Both the position numbers and the translations under genes were made by a program. Positions 1-6,897 of a stretch of 10,441 nucleotides of DNA are shown piece by piece. How positions within the stretch are numbered: position 1 is the first letter of the stretch; every line of letters begins with the position of its first letter. Under the pieces are notes generated by a model. The model worked only from the letters and a program-made list of their open reading frames with translations. It ran no database searches and was not told the DNA's origin. Location: NCBI GenBank assembly GCA_946482385.1, contig CAMLRI010000032.1, positions 1 through 10,441 on the forward strand, in the 5' to 3' direction. The stretch is from an uncultured Cellvibrio sp. Lineage in GTDB: Bacteria > Pseudomonadota > Gammaproteobacteria > Pseudomonadales > Cellvibrionaceae.

Positions 1-707
1 ACAAAGTTGAGCGCCAGGGCGGTTTTACCCATGGAGGGACGGGCGGCGAGGATAATCAGTTCGCCCGGCTGCCAACCGGAGGTACGCTGATCCAGGTCGG
101 CAATGCCGGAGGGCACGCCGGTCACATCGCTGCCGGAGCGGAACAATTCGTCGATCTTTTGCACTGTGGCTTTGAGGATGTCGTTCACCCCCACCAAACC
201 GCCCTCTTTGGGGCGATCTTCGGCGATTTCCGCCACGCGCTTTTCCGCCAGTTGCAGCAGGTCGTCGGAATCCAGCCCCGCCGGGTTCATGCTCGACTTG
301 CTAATTTCCTGGGCGGCGTCGATCAGTTGGCGCAGGGTTGAGCGCTCGCGCACAATTTTGGCGTAGGCGACTATGTTGGCGGCGCTCGGGGTGTTGTTGG
401 CCATCTCCACCAGGTAGCCCAGGCCACCGACCCGCTCCAGCTGGTCGTGCTTGTGCAGCTCCTCGGACAGGGTGATCACATCCAGCGGCTGCCCTGCCTC
501 TTGCAGGTTGAGCATCATGCGGAAAATGACGCGGTGATCCTGGCGATAAAAATCGTTTTCCGAAACCACTTCCAGCACGGCGTCGAGGCGGTTGTTTTCC
601 AGCATCAACCCGCCCAGTACCGATTGCTCCGCTTCTATGGAGTGGGGCAAGTGGTCGCTGGCAAGGGTTTGCGCCAGGTGTTGCTCAAAAGTGGCTTCAG
701 ACATCAT
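1..707 (-). CDS. dnaB: Replicative DNA helicase DnaB, N-terminal half (partial, runs off left edge)
   Basis: DnaB is the hexameric 5'-3' helicase that unwinds DNA at the replication fork and recruits primase. 235 codons are visible. The N-terminal domain (about residues 20-115, beginning near PHSIEAEQSVLGG) is followed by the helical linker to about 165. The start of the RecA-like ATPase domain shows TGVPSGIADLD and the Walker A motif ARPSMGKTA with Lys228 near the window edge. E. coli DnaB has its Walker lysine at almost the same position, so the N-terminus is full length. The rest of the ATPase domain lies outside the window. The start has two ATGs in tandem (705-707 and 702-704). Only a weak purine stretch (AAAGAA) precedes them. 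The gene follows rplI on the same strand, as in many gammaproteobacteria, but an intrinsic terminator lies between them. It is therefore probably expressed from readthrough or from a short promoter I could not define. Confidence 0.97.
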   Translation of the reverse strand, partial: MMSEATFEQHLAQTLASDHLPHSIEAEQSVLGGLMLENNRLDAVLEVVSENDFYRQDHRVIFRMMLNLQEAGQPLDVITLSEELHKHDQLERVGGLGYLVEMANNTPSAANIVAYAKIVRERSTLRQLIDAAQEISKSSMNPAGLDSDDLLQLAEKRVAEIAEDRPKEGGLVGVNDILKATVQKIDELFRSGSDVTGVPSGIADLDQRTSGWQPGELIILAARPSMGKTALALNF

Positions 708-749
708 GCGTTATGTTCTTTAACTAACAGAAAGGAATTGCCGGGGCGT

Positions 750-799
750 AAAAACAAAACGGGCACTACCGCTACCCCAGGGGGTGTCGATAGTGCCCG
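750..799 (-). terminator. Intrinsic terminator of the rpsF-rpsR-rplI operon
   Basis: On the minus strand a 9-bp perfect stem (CGGGCACTA paired with TAGTGCCCG, 791-799 with 760-768) encloses a second short GC stem (CCCC/GGGG). It is followed at once by TTTTGTTTTT (750-759). The element begins about 50 nt after the rplI stop and about 40 nt before the dnaB start, so it marks the end of the ribosomal protein operon. Confidence 0.88.
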
Positions 800-851
800 A
801 TTTCGCGCGACTTGTCAGCCAAGCTGCCAGGTCGCTTCGGGGCGCTGCCAA

Positions 852-1298
852 TTACTCGGCAACAACCACCAGCTTAACGGCTTGCAACACTTCAGCGTGC
901 AGCTGAACGTCGATGTCGTACTGGCCGATTTCACGCAGCACGCCTTGTGGCAGGCGCACTTCGGATTTGGCAACAGCAACACCGGCAGCAGTGATGGCTT
1001 CGGCGATATCGCGAGTGCCGATAGAACCGAACAAACGGCCTTCGTCACCGGCGTTAGCCGCGATAGTCACTTCCAGAGCAGCCAGCTTCTCGGCGCGGGC
1101 AGTCGCTTCGGCGATCTTGGCAGCGGCAGCCGCTTCCAATTCAGCGCGACGGGCTTCGAAGTCAGCGATGTTTTTTGCAGTCGCAGCTACTGCTTTGCCT
1201 TGCGGCAGCAGGAAGTTGCGGCCGTAGCCAGATTTAACGGTAACTTTGTCGCCGATAGCGCCTAATTTACCTACTTTATCGAGCAGAATAACTTCCAT
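852..1298 (-). CDS. rplI: 50S ribosomal protein L9
   Basis: L9 binds domain V of 23S rRNA near the L1 stalk and helps maintain reading frame. The 148-residue product matches the usual length (149 in E. coli). The N-terminal RNA-binding domain has the family signature [17 protein letters not shown] then [16 protein letters not shown] (about residues 1-37). A long Ala/Glu/Lys-rich connecting helix (about 42-75) follows. The C-terminal domain contains [16 protein letters not shown] and ends in [22 protein letters not shown] lies about 7 nt upstream of the ATG and supports this start. It is the last gene of rpsF-rpsR-rplI, 14 bp after rpsR, and is followed by a strong intrinsic terminator. Confidence 0.98.
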   Translation of the reverse strand: MEVILLDKVGKLGAIGDKVTVKSGYGRNFLLPQGKAVAATAKNIADFEARRAELEAAAAAKIAEATARAEKLAALEVTIAANAGDEGRLFGSIGTRDIAEAITAAGVAVAKSEVRLPQGVLREIGQYDIDVQLHAEVLQAVKLVVVAE

Positions 1299-1312
1299 CT
1301 CGTTTCCCCTTA

Positions 1313-1540
1313 TTACTCGTGGCTATCGGTGTACGGAATCAGAGCCAGGTAACGAGCGCGCTTGATGGCAGAGGCCAGCTGGCGTTGGTATTTGGCTTTG
1401 GTACCGGTGATGCGGCTTGGAACGATTTTGCCGGTTTCGGTGATGTAGGCTTTCAGGGTTTCAACATCTTTGTAATCGATACGCTTGGTGCCTTCAGCGG
1501 TAAAACGGCAGAATTTACGACGACGGAAAAAACGTGCCAT
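1313..1540 (-). CDS. rpsR: 30S ribosomal protein S18
   Basis: S18 is a small basic protein of the 30S platform that forms a tight heterodimer with S6. The product is 75 residues, the same length as in E. coli. It starts [13 protein letters not shown], carries the family core [19 protein letters not shown] and [16 protein letters not shown], and ends [16 protein letters not shown]. It starts only 3 bp after the rpsF stop, so the two genes are likely translationally coupled, which fits the 1:1 S6:S18 partnership. E. coli has priB between rpsF and rpsR. Here there is no room for it. Confidence 0.98.
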   Translation of the reverse strand: MARFFRRRKFCRFTAEGTKRIDYKDVETLKAYITETGKIVPSRITGTKAKYQRQLASAIKRARYLALIPYTDSHE

Positions 1541-1543
1541 GGC

Positions 1544-1981
1544 TTATACCCCCTGCTCTTCTTCGAAATCTTCGGCGTCAACACCGTCTTCTTCAGACAG
1601 GTCTTCAGCATCATCGCGACGCTCTGCACGCGCTGGGCGGGCTTTGCGCTCACGGCCTTCTTTTTCGGCCTTGAGGATGAAAGATTCTTCGGTGATGGCG
1701 GCATCTTCACGGATCACGAGGCTGCGCAGTACAGCGTCGTTGTAACGGAAGTTGGTGGTCAGCTCTTCCAAAGCAGCTTCGGAACATTCTACGTTCATCA
1801 GAACATAGTGAGCCTTGTGCACTTTGTTGATGCTGTAGGCCAGTTGACGACGGCCCCAGTCTTCGAAACGGTGAACCTGGCCACCGTCAGCTTTCACGGT
1901 AGAGGTGTAGCGCTCTACCATGGCGGGTACTTGTTCGCTCTGATCCGGGTGGATCATAACTACGATTTCGTAATGACGCAT
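1544..1981 (-). CDS. rpsF: 30S ribosomal protein S6 with acidic C-terminal tail
   Basis: S6 sits on the 30S platform next to S18. The 145-residue product has the canonical S6 fold in residues 1-95: [17 protein letters not shown], then [17 protein letters not shown] and [13 protein letters not shown], ending near VLRSLVIR. A basic stretch (about 106-121, [16 protein letters not shown]) and a strongly acidic tail (122-145, many Asp/Glu) follow. E. coli S6 is about 131-135 residues and ends in glutamates that RimK extends, so this tail is longer than usual. A strong Shine-Dalgarno (AAGGAG) lies 6 nt before the ATG. It is the first gene of the operon and is preceded by a structured leader and a good promoter. 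Autogenous control by S6:S18 is likely from family knowledge but is not shown by the sequence alone. Confidence 0.97.
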   Translation of the reverse strand: MRHYEIVVMIHPDQSEQVPAMVERYTSTVKADGGQVHRFEDWGRRQLAYSINKVHKAHYVLMNVECSEAALEELTTNFRYNDAVLRSLVIREDAAITEESFILKAEKEGRERKARPARAERRDDAEDLSEEDGVDAEDFEEEQGV

Positions 1982-2100
1982 GTTAGCTCCTTACGGGTTA
2001 AAGTCTCCCACAAGCCGTTGCTAGGAACGCGCGCGGTGAGACAAGGAGAGGCCGGTTACCAGTTGCCTGCAAGGCAGGCAGCACCCCCGGCCAGATTGGG
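1982..2100 (-). promoter_or_regulatory. Structured 5' leader of rpsF (candidate S6:S18 autoregulatory element)
   Basis: From the predicted transcript start near 2101 to the rpsF ATG there are about 120 nt of untranslated leader. It contains a perfect 7-bp hairpin with a 3-nt loop (TGCCTGC/GCAGGCA, 2064-2080), enclosed by a 6-bp GGCCGG/CCGGCC pairing (2087-2092 with 2050-2055). A CCG lies in the 3' arm. Many bacteria carry a leader structure with a conserved CCG bulge ahead of rpsF that binds the S6:S18 complex and represses translation. The position and general shape fit. I cannot confirm the consensus by eye. Confidence 0.5.
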
Positions 2101-2136
2101 GTGCGCAATTCTACGGATTCACCCCCGGGGATGCAA
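2101..2136 (-). promoter_or_regulatory. Sigma70-type promoter of the rpsF operon
   Basis: On the minus strand, the -35 box TTGCAT (2131-2136) and -10 box TAGAAT (2108-2113) are separated by exactly 17 bp. The predicted start is around 2101, followed by the GC-containing sequence GCGCAC. The spacer contains the palindrome CCCCGGGG. The promoter sits directly ahead of the structured rpsF leader. Confidence 0.7.
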
Positions 2137-2295
2137 GGATAAAAAATGAACGGCCAAGCCACGCAGGCACATCAACACCCCACCCAACAGATAAACCTGG
2201 AGGTCGCCCGCAACTTGCTAGTCTATAAAGAGTCATAGCCCCCAAGAAATCACGGCTCTGCCCTGCCCCCATCAATAAATAGAAGGAACCACAAG

Positions 2296-2841
2296 ATGCC
2301 CCGTCCGCTGAATACCCGACTAGCCCAGTTGCCACAGTCACCCCTGCGGTTGGCCGCGCTCCTCGCCCTGGGCCTGCTGGTTAGCGCCTGCAGCCCCAAG
2401 CAGGCAGGGCCAGAAACCCAGGGCACCAGCAGCAGCCAGGCGACAGCGGCCCCAAATACAACCAGCGCCCCGGCAGACACCCAGGCCGCCAACCCCCTGC
2501 TACACAGCCGCTGGCAGCTGACCCAACTGCGTGGCGAAGCCGTGGCTGGCAGCAACCCCGAGCGAGCGGCCCATATAGTGTTTGGCCCTGCCAACCGCAT
2601 TGCCGGCTCCGATGGCTGCAACCGCTTGATGGGCTCCTACAGCCTGGAAGGGGAGCAGCTCAACCTGGGGCAACTGGTGAGCACCCGCATGGCCTGCCTG
2701 GATAGCACAGCGCCCGCCGAGGAATTTACCCGCGCCCTGGGCGAGGTGGCCAGCTACCGGCTGGAGGAAGAGGAACTGGAACTACTGGGGGCAGAAGGCG
2801 ACAGCCTGGCGAGATTTACGCGCAACGAACAGCAGCCATAA
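2296..2841 (+). CDS. META-domain (HslJ-like, DUF306) lipoprotein
   Basis: The product is a 181-residue probable outer-membrane lipoprotein. The signal peptide has a basic n-region (MPRPLNTR...), a hydrophobic core (LAALLALGLLV) and a lipobox LVSAC with Cys32 as the lipidated residue. The next residue is Ser rather than Asp, which favours outer-membrane sorting. A flexible Ser/Thr/Ala/Gln linker (about 33-66) precedes one META domain (about 70-178). That domain shows the family landmarks WQLTQL, GSDGCNR (104-110), GSY, LNLGQLVSTRMAC (Cys134) and a final LARFTR. The two cysteines C108 and C134 are typical. META proteins such as HslJ are linked to stress or novobiocin tolerance, but the molecular role is unknown. 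AAGGAA lies 7 nt upstream of the ATG. A TATAAA at 2224-2229 could be a -10 box, but I see no good -35. It is the only plus-strand protein gene here and points towards a minus-strand lipoprotein gene. Confidence 0.9.
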   Translation: MPRPLNTRLAQLPQSPLRLAALLALGLLVSACSPKQAGPETQGTSSSQATAAPNTTSAPADTQAANPLLHSRWQLTQLRGEAVAGSNPERAAHIVFGPANRIAGSDGCNRLMGSYSLEGEQLNLGQLVSTRMACLDSTAPAEEFTRALGEVASYRLEEEELELLGAEGDSLARFTRNEQQP

Positions 2842-2936
2842 CGGCAACCATACCCTACAGCAACCACAGGGGTGAGATGAGTGTGCGCCATGGGGTGCCG
2901 GCTGGCAGCCCCACAGGCAGGGGGATGGCGAGTCAA

Positions 2937-2957
2937 AATGGTTTTTTACAAACCATT
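2937..2957. terminator. Weak hairpin between convergent lipoprotein genes
   Basis: AATGGTTT and AAACCATT form an 8-bp, AT-rich stem with a 5-nt loop (2937-2944 with 2950-2957). On the minus strand it overlaps the stop codon of the small lipoprotein gene and is followed by a short run of T. On the plus strand it is followed by ATTTAAA. It could act as a weak bidirectional terminator for the two convergent genes. The rest of the 114-bp gap (2842-2955) has a GC hairpin near 2892-2912 (GGGGTGCC/GGCAGCCCC) without a T tract, and no gene. Confidence 0.35.
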
Positions 2958-3132
2958 ATTTAAATACGCAGTGTTTGGCGAAATCCTTGGCTTCATTCAT
3001 GGTCATTTCGCCTTTGGGTTTCTCTTTGATTGACTCGCACCATTCCGGGCTGCCCACCTTGGGCGCACAGCCAGTTACCACTACCAATAGCGCGGCCACA
3101 GCCGCACTGCGCCAGAGTGAATTCACAGACAT
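2956..3132 (-). CDS. Small DUF3012-type lipoprotein (58 aa)
   Basis: This short gene is easy to miss. The product is 58 residues: an n-region MSVNSLWR, a hydrophobic stretch AAVAALLVVV, and a lipobox-like VTGC with Cys22. A mature part of only 37 residues follows. It contains VGSPEWCESIKEKPKGEMT, then NEAKDFAKHCVF near the end. The WC...K.KPK...T.NEA..(Y/F)AKHC(I/V)F pattern is what I know from the DUF3012 family of small lipoproteins in marine and soil gammaproteobacteria. Their function is unknown. Besides the lipidated Cys there are two more cysteines, Cys32 and Cys55, which could form a disulfide. AGAGGA lies 7 nt before the ATG. The gene begins 32 bp after the rlmB stop on the same strand and is probably cotranscribed with rnr-rlmB. 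Family assignment is from memory of the pattern. That it is a real coding gene is better supported (RBS, lipobox, conserved-looking C-terminus). Confidence 0.85.
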   Translation of the reverse strand: MSVNSLWRSAAVAALLVVVTGCAPKVGSPEWCESIKEKPKGEMTMNEAKDFAKHCVFK

Positions 3133-3164
3133 AGGCTTTTCCTCTTACTGAAGATTGTCGGGGG

Positions 3165-3923
3165 TTAAGATGATGACGACTGACGCTGACGCACAGCTTC
3201 AAACAAACACACCCCGGTCGCTACAGACACATTCAAACTGCTCACTGTGCCCGCCATGGGGATATGCATCAACTGATCGCAGGTATCCTGGGTGAGACGG
3301 CGCAAACCATCCCCCTCGGCACCCATCAAAATCGCAATAGGCCCGGTGAGGCGCGACTGGTACAGCGACTGGCTGGCACCGCCCGCCGCACCAAACAGCC
3401 AGATACCTTTTTCCTGCAATTTTTTCAGGGTGCGCGCCAGGTTGGTGACCGGCACCAGGGGCAGCACCTCCGCCGCGCCGCAAGCCACCTTGCGCGCCAC
3501 CGGGGTTAGGCCGGCAGATTTATCCTTGGGCGCGATTACCGCGTGCACTCCCGCCGCCTCGGCGCTGCGCATACAGGCGCCCAGGTTGTGGGGGTCAGTT
3601 ACGCCATCCAGCACCAGTAGAAACGGCGGCTCCTCCAATTTATCCAGCAGCGCAAACAGCCAGGCCTCGTCGAAGGTTTCGCCGGGGCTGCACAGGGCTA
3701 TGGCGCCCTGGTGGTTTTCATCGGCTACCAGTTCATCCAGCTTGCTGCGGCTCACCTGTTGGCAGCGAATGCCGTTCACCTCGGCGGCATGGGCAATTTT
3801 TTGCAGGCGCTGGTCGTTGCGGCCCTGCAGCAAATAAATTTCCTGCACCCGTTGCGGCGCACTTTTGAGCAGTGCCTGCACCGAATGCAGGCCATAGATA
3901 AGTTCGTGTTTCAAACCCGGCAT
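3165..3923 (-). CDS. rlmB: 23S rRNA (guanosine(2251)-2'-O)-methyltransferase RlmB
   Basis: RlmB is a SPOUT-family enzyme that uses S-adenosylmethionine to methylate the ribose of G2251 in the P-loop of 23S rRNA. The 252-residue product has the N-terminal SpoU substrate-binding domain (about 1-77, starting ELIYGLHSVQALL). The knotted catalytic domain shows motif 1 DPHNLGACMRSAEAAG (110-125, with Asn113 and Arg119), motif 2 ILMGAEGDGLRRLT (198-211, Glu203) and motif 3 IPMAGTVSSLNVSVATGV (221-238, Ser229, Asn231). Between them lies VARKVACGAAEVLPLVPVTNLA, which is RlmB-like rather than TrmH-like. Length equals the family norm (243 in E. coli plus a short tail). The ATG at 3921-3923 has only a weak purine stretch in front of it. 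The gene follows rnr on the same strand, as in E. coli (rnr-rlmB), with a 136-bp gap that shows no clear terminator. Confidence 0.97.
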   Translation of the reverse strand: MPGLKHELIYGLHSVQALLKSAPQRVQEIYLLQGRNDQRLQKIAHAAEVNGIRCQQVSRSKLDELVADENHQGAIALCSPGETFDEAWLFALLDKLEEPPFLLVLDGVTDPHNLGACMRSAEAAGVHAVIAPKDKSAGLTPVARKVACGAAEVLPLVPVTNLARTLKKLQEKGIWLFGAAGGASQSLYQSRLTGPIAILMGAEGDGLRRLTQDTCDQLMHIPMAGTVSSLNVSVATGVCLFEAVRQRQSSSS

Positions 3924-3947
3924 CTCATCAAAAATTAATACTGGGCA

Positions 3948-4062
3948 TCAGCGCTCGGATACCCGGGTTTCGCGCTCGCGCAGGATGCGATCCTGCACGC
4001 GATAAATTTCCACCTGCAAGCCAGGCTCCAGCTGATGGTTTTCGCCCGTCAGCCAGCGGTTA
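3948..4062 (-). other. Unassigned reading frame downstream of the rnr stop (+1 frame extension)
   Basis: The 136-bp gap between rnr and rlmB holds an open frame, +1 relative to rnr, that overlaps the rnr stop and ends with TGA at 3948-3950. Its last residues read INRWLTGENHQLEPGLQ, followed by VEIYRVQDRILRERETRVSER. That composition looks like ordinary soluble protein, unlike the Ala/Lys tail before it. There is no ATG at its head, only CTG, TTG or GTG candidates and no good RBS. It could be an accidental open frame, a decayed gene end, or an alternative C-terminus of RNase R reached by a frameshift in the A-rich tail. I do not recognise a family. The gap also contains a perfect 6-bp hairpin (CAGGATGCGATCCTG, 3981-3995) without a T tract. 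Confidence 0.3.
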
Positions 4063-4671
4063 ATCCTTCTTCTTAGCCTTAGCCAGTGTTTTTTTAGCAG
4101 CAGCCTGCGGCGCTGTAGCGACAGCCTCGCCTTTTGCTGTTTTCTTCGCTGCTGATCGAACCTTTGTTGGCGCTGCCTTAGATGCAGCATCTTGTGCTTT
4201 ACGCGCATGGCTGACCTCTTTAACGGCGGTTTTTGCCTTGGCGGCGGCGGGTTTGGCCGCTGCCGTTTTAGCGGTGGTTGATGTATTGGCCGCTGCCGTT
4301 TTTTTCGCAGTGGCCTTGGGCGCGGCTGTTTTTTTCACAGCGGCTTTTTTTGTTGCTGGTTTTTTTGCTGCTGGTTTTTTGGCAGCCGTTTTTTTAGTTG
4401 CCGCCTTTTGGGTTTCAGCAGCCTTGGCGGCCGGAGCTTTGGCCGCCGTTTTTTTCGCAGATGATTTGTTAAGCCCGGGCGTTTTGGCGGCCGCTGTTTC
4501 CGCCGCGACTTGTTTAGCCGCCGGCTTTGCCACCACTGGCGCAGGTACCCGCTCCTTCACCCGGCTTTTGCCCGGTTTGGCTTCGGCGGCGGCCTTGGCG
4601 GCGCGCTTGGCTGCCTTGCTGCCGGCCTTGGGTTTAACCTCGGCGGCAGGGCGGCGCACAGCGCTGCTGGT
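4060..4671 (-). repeat. Low-complexity Ala/Lys-coding tract of rnr with multiple A7 runs
   Basis: This stretch encodes the last 203 residues of RNase R. The protein is built of irregular AAKK, TAAKK and PAAKK units, densest between residues 810 and 890, resembling histone H1-like or AlgP-type tails. On the coding strand seven A7 runs occur (4089-4095, 4299-4305, 4329-4335, 4345-4351, 4360-4366, 4389-4395, 4449-4455), plus an A6 at 4375-4380. Each encodes a Lys-Lys pair. Basic tails of RNase R are known to help RNA and ribosome binding. The runs themselves are possible sites for slippage or unequal recombination. Confidence 0.85.
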
Positions 4672-6897
4672 TTCAATTTCAAAATCGATTTTGCGGTTGT
4701 CCAGGTCGACCCGCACCACCCGCACCACCAGCTCGTCGCCCAGGCCGAACACCCGGCGGGTGCGCTCGCCCACCAAACGCTGCTGGGCGGCGTCGAAGCG
4801 GTAGTAATCGTGGGGCAGAGAGGTGATATGCACCAGGCCTTCCACATACAAATCGTTCAGCTCCACAAACAAACCAAAGCTGGTCACCGAGCTGACATGG
4901 CCATCGTAAACCGCACCCACCTGGTCGCGCAGATATTCGCACTTCAGCCAGCTCACCACATCGCGGGTGGCCTCGTCGGCGCGGCGCTCGGTGCGCGAAC
5001 ACTGCTCGCCGCACACCAGCATATCGTTAACGCTGTAGGGGTAAATTTTGCGCTTGGGAATGGGCTTGGCACCCTCCACCCGGCGCACATGGGCGGTTGG
5101 CTCCTCGCTGCGGATCACCGCGCGTATGGCGCGATGCACCAGCAAATCCGGGTAGCGGCGAATGGGCGAGGTGAAGTGGGTGTAGGCGTCGTAACCCAGG
5201 CCGAAGTGGCCGTGGTTTTCCATTTGGTACATAGCCTGGCGCAGGCTGCGCAGCATGACGGTTTGGATCAAATGGGCATCGCTGCGCCCCTGGATTTGCA
5301 GCAGCAACTGCTGGTAATCGCCGGAGCTGGGGTTATCGCCACCAGCCAAGCCCAAACCCAGTTCCGCCAGGTAGGCGCGCAGATTGGTCAGCTTCTGCTC
5401 GGTGGGGCCTTCGTGTACGCGATACAGGCCAATCAGGCCGTGCTTTTGCAAAAACTTGGCGGCGCAGACGTTGGCGCAGAGCATGCACTCTTCAATCAGG
5501 CGATGGGCATCGTTGCGCTTCACCGGCACTATGCGCTCGATTTTGCGCTGCTCGTTAAACAGGATGCGGGTTTCCACGGTTTCAAAATCTATAGCACCGC
5601 GCTCGTCGCGGGCTGTGCGCAAACACTGGAAGAGTTTGTAGAGCGCATCCAGCTGCGGCAGCAGGGCTTTGTATTCCTGGCGCAGCGCCTTGGCCTCGTC
5701 GTCCTCGCCGGTGAGTATGGCGCCCACCTTGGTGTAGGTCAGGCGCGCATGGGAGTGCATCACGCCCTCGTAAAATTCATAGCCGGTAATGCGGCCGGCA
5801 TCGCTGATGGTCATCTCGCACACCATACACAGGCGATCCACCGCCGGGTTGAGCGAGCAGAGGCCGTTGGACAGCTTCTCCGGCAGCATGGGCACTACAT
5901 AATCGGGGAAATACACCGAGTTGCCGCGGGCGCGGGCCTCCAGGTCCAGGGGGCTATCCACCTGCACATAGTGGGATACATCGGCGATGGCCACATACAA
6001 GCGCCAACCGCCGCGACGGCGCTCGCACAGCACCGCATCGTCAAAATCGCGGGCGTCTTCGCCGTCGATAGTGACAAAGGGCAAGTGGCGCACATCCACG
6101 CGGTGTTTTTTATCCGCCTCGCGCACTTCCGCCGGTATCTGCGCTGCCTCGGCCACCACCTCGTCCGGCCAGACGCTGGGGATACCATGGGCCTGGATCG
6201 CCAATTCGATCTCCATACCCGGCGCCATATGGTCGCCCAATACCTGGATCACCCGCCCCATGGGCAAGCGGTTTTTGTCGGGTTGCTGGGTAATTTCGGC
6301 CACCACAATTTGGCCGTGCTTGGCGCCGCCGTAGCCGCCAAAGGGAATCATAATGTCGTGGGTAACACGGGGGTTTTCCGGGCGCACAAACTGCACCCCT
6401 TCCTCGTTGTAAAAACGCCCGGCCAGTTGCCAGGTGTTGCGGGTGAGCACCTCTACAATGGCGCCCTCCTCTTTGCCGCGATACTGCTCGCCGGAAAGGC
6501 GCACCAGCACCTCGTCGCCGTCGAACACTTTGCGCATCTGGCGGTTGTGCAGGTAGATGTCCTCGCCGCCGTCGGCGCGGATTACAAAGCCATAGCCATC
6601 GCGATGGCCCTGCACCCGGCCGCGCACTACGTCGATCTTATCCAGGCGCACATAGGCATCGCGGCGGTTGCTAATCAACTGGCCATCGCGCGCCATGGCG
6701 ATCAAGCGCCGGCGCAGCGCCTCCACCTGATCCTCATTGGTGAGTTTGAGCATGTCGCACATCTGCTCGTGGGTCACCGGCTGGTCGGCGCTATCCAAAA
6801 GCTCAAGGATGTATTCGCGGCTGGGGATGGGGTTGTCGTACTTTTCTGCTTCGCGGGCCGCAAAAGGGTCGCGGGGTGGAAATTTACGCTTGCTCAA
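4060..6897 (-). CDS. rnr: Ribonuclease R with extended Ala/Lys-rich C-terminal tail
   Basis: RNase R is a processive 3'-5' exoribonuclease that degrades structured RNA, takes part in rRNA quality control and, with tmRNA/SmpB, in decay of non-stop mRNA. The 945-residue product has: an N-terminal winged-helix region (about 24-85); two cold-shock OB folds (about 88-150 and 155-235); the RNB catalytic domain (about 265-595); an S1 domain (about 660-742); and a low-complexity basic tail (743-945). The catalytic motif TIDGEDARDFDDAV (276-289) keeps the metal-binding aspartates Asp278, Asp284, Asp286 and Asp287, and the RNB signature HFTSPIRRYPDLLVHR is at 574-589. E. coli RNase R is 813 residues, so the extra length is mostly the tail. 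The start codon is TTG (6895-6897) with AAAGGA 8 nt upstream. The first internal ATG (Met46) would cut the winged helix. The gene heads rnr-rlmB-lipoprotein. Confidence 0.97.
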   Translation of the reverse strand: MSKRKFPPRDPFAAREAEKYDNPIPSREYILELLDSADQPVTHEQMCDMLKLTNEDQVEALRRRLIAMARDGQLISNRRDAYVRLDKIDVVRGRVQGHRDGYGFVIRADGGEDIYLHNRQMRKVFDGDEVLVRLSGEQYRGKEEGAIVEVLTRNTWQLAGRFYNEEGVQFVRPENPRVTHDIMIPFGGYGGAKHGQIVVAEITQQPDKNRLPMGRVIQVLGDHMAPGMEIELAIQAHGIPSVWPDEVVAEAAQIPAEVREADKKHRVDVRHLPFVTIDGEDARDFDDAVLCERRRGGWRLYVAIADVSHYVQVDSPLDLEARARGNSVYFPDYVVPMLPEKLSNGLCSLNPAVDRLCMVCEMTISDAGRITGYEFYEGVMHSHARLTYTKVGAILTGEDDEAKALRQEYKALLPQLDALYKLFQCLRTARDERGAIDFETVETRILFNEQRKIERIVPVKRNDAHRLIEECMLCANVCAAKFLQKHGLIGLYRVHEGPTEQKLTNLRAYLAELGLGLAGGDNPSSGDYQQLLLQIQGRSDAHLIQTVMLRSLRQAMYQMENHGHFGLGYDAYTHFTSPIRRYPDLLVHRAIRAVIRSEEPTAHVRRVEGAKPIPKRKIYPYSVNDMLVCGEQCSRTERRADEATRDVVSWLKCEYLRDQVGAVYDGHVSSVTSFGLFVELNDLYVEGLVHITSLPHDYYRFDAAQQRLVGERTRRVFGLGDELVVRVVRVDLDNRKIDFEIETSSAVRRPAAEVKPKAGSKAAKRAAKAAAEAKPGKSRVKERVPAPVVAKPAAKQVAAETAAAKTPGLNKSSAKKTAAKAPAAKAAETQKAATKKTAAKKPAAKKPATKKAAVKKTAAPKATAKKTAAANTSTTAKTAAAKPAAAKAKTAVKEVSHARKAQDAASKAAPTKVRSAAKKTAKGEAVATAPQAAAKKTLAKAKKKD

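Noticed and set aside
447..1265. Plus-strand open frame antisense to dnaB and rplI
   Set aside because: It spans two recognised genes and a terminator on the other strand, with no RBS or recognisable protein.
1319..2149. Plus-strand open frame antisense to rpsR and rpsF
   Set aside because: It is complementary to two universal ribosomal protein genes and their promoter, so it is a shadow frame.
2993..3202. 69-codon minus-strand frame overlapping the end of rlmB and the small lipoprotein
   Set aside because: It is in another frame, overlaps two better-supported genes and has no RBS or family features. The 58-aa lipoprotein is the real gene.
3981..3995. Hairpin CAGGATGCGATCCTG as an rnr terminator
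   Set aside because: It has no T tract on either strand and a short stem, so it is not a convincing intrinsic terminator.
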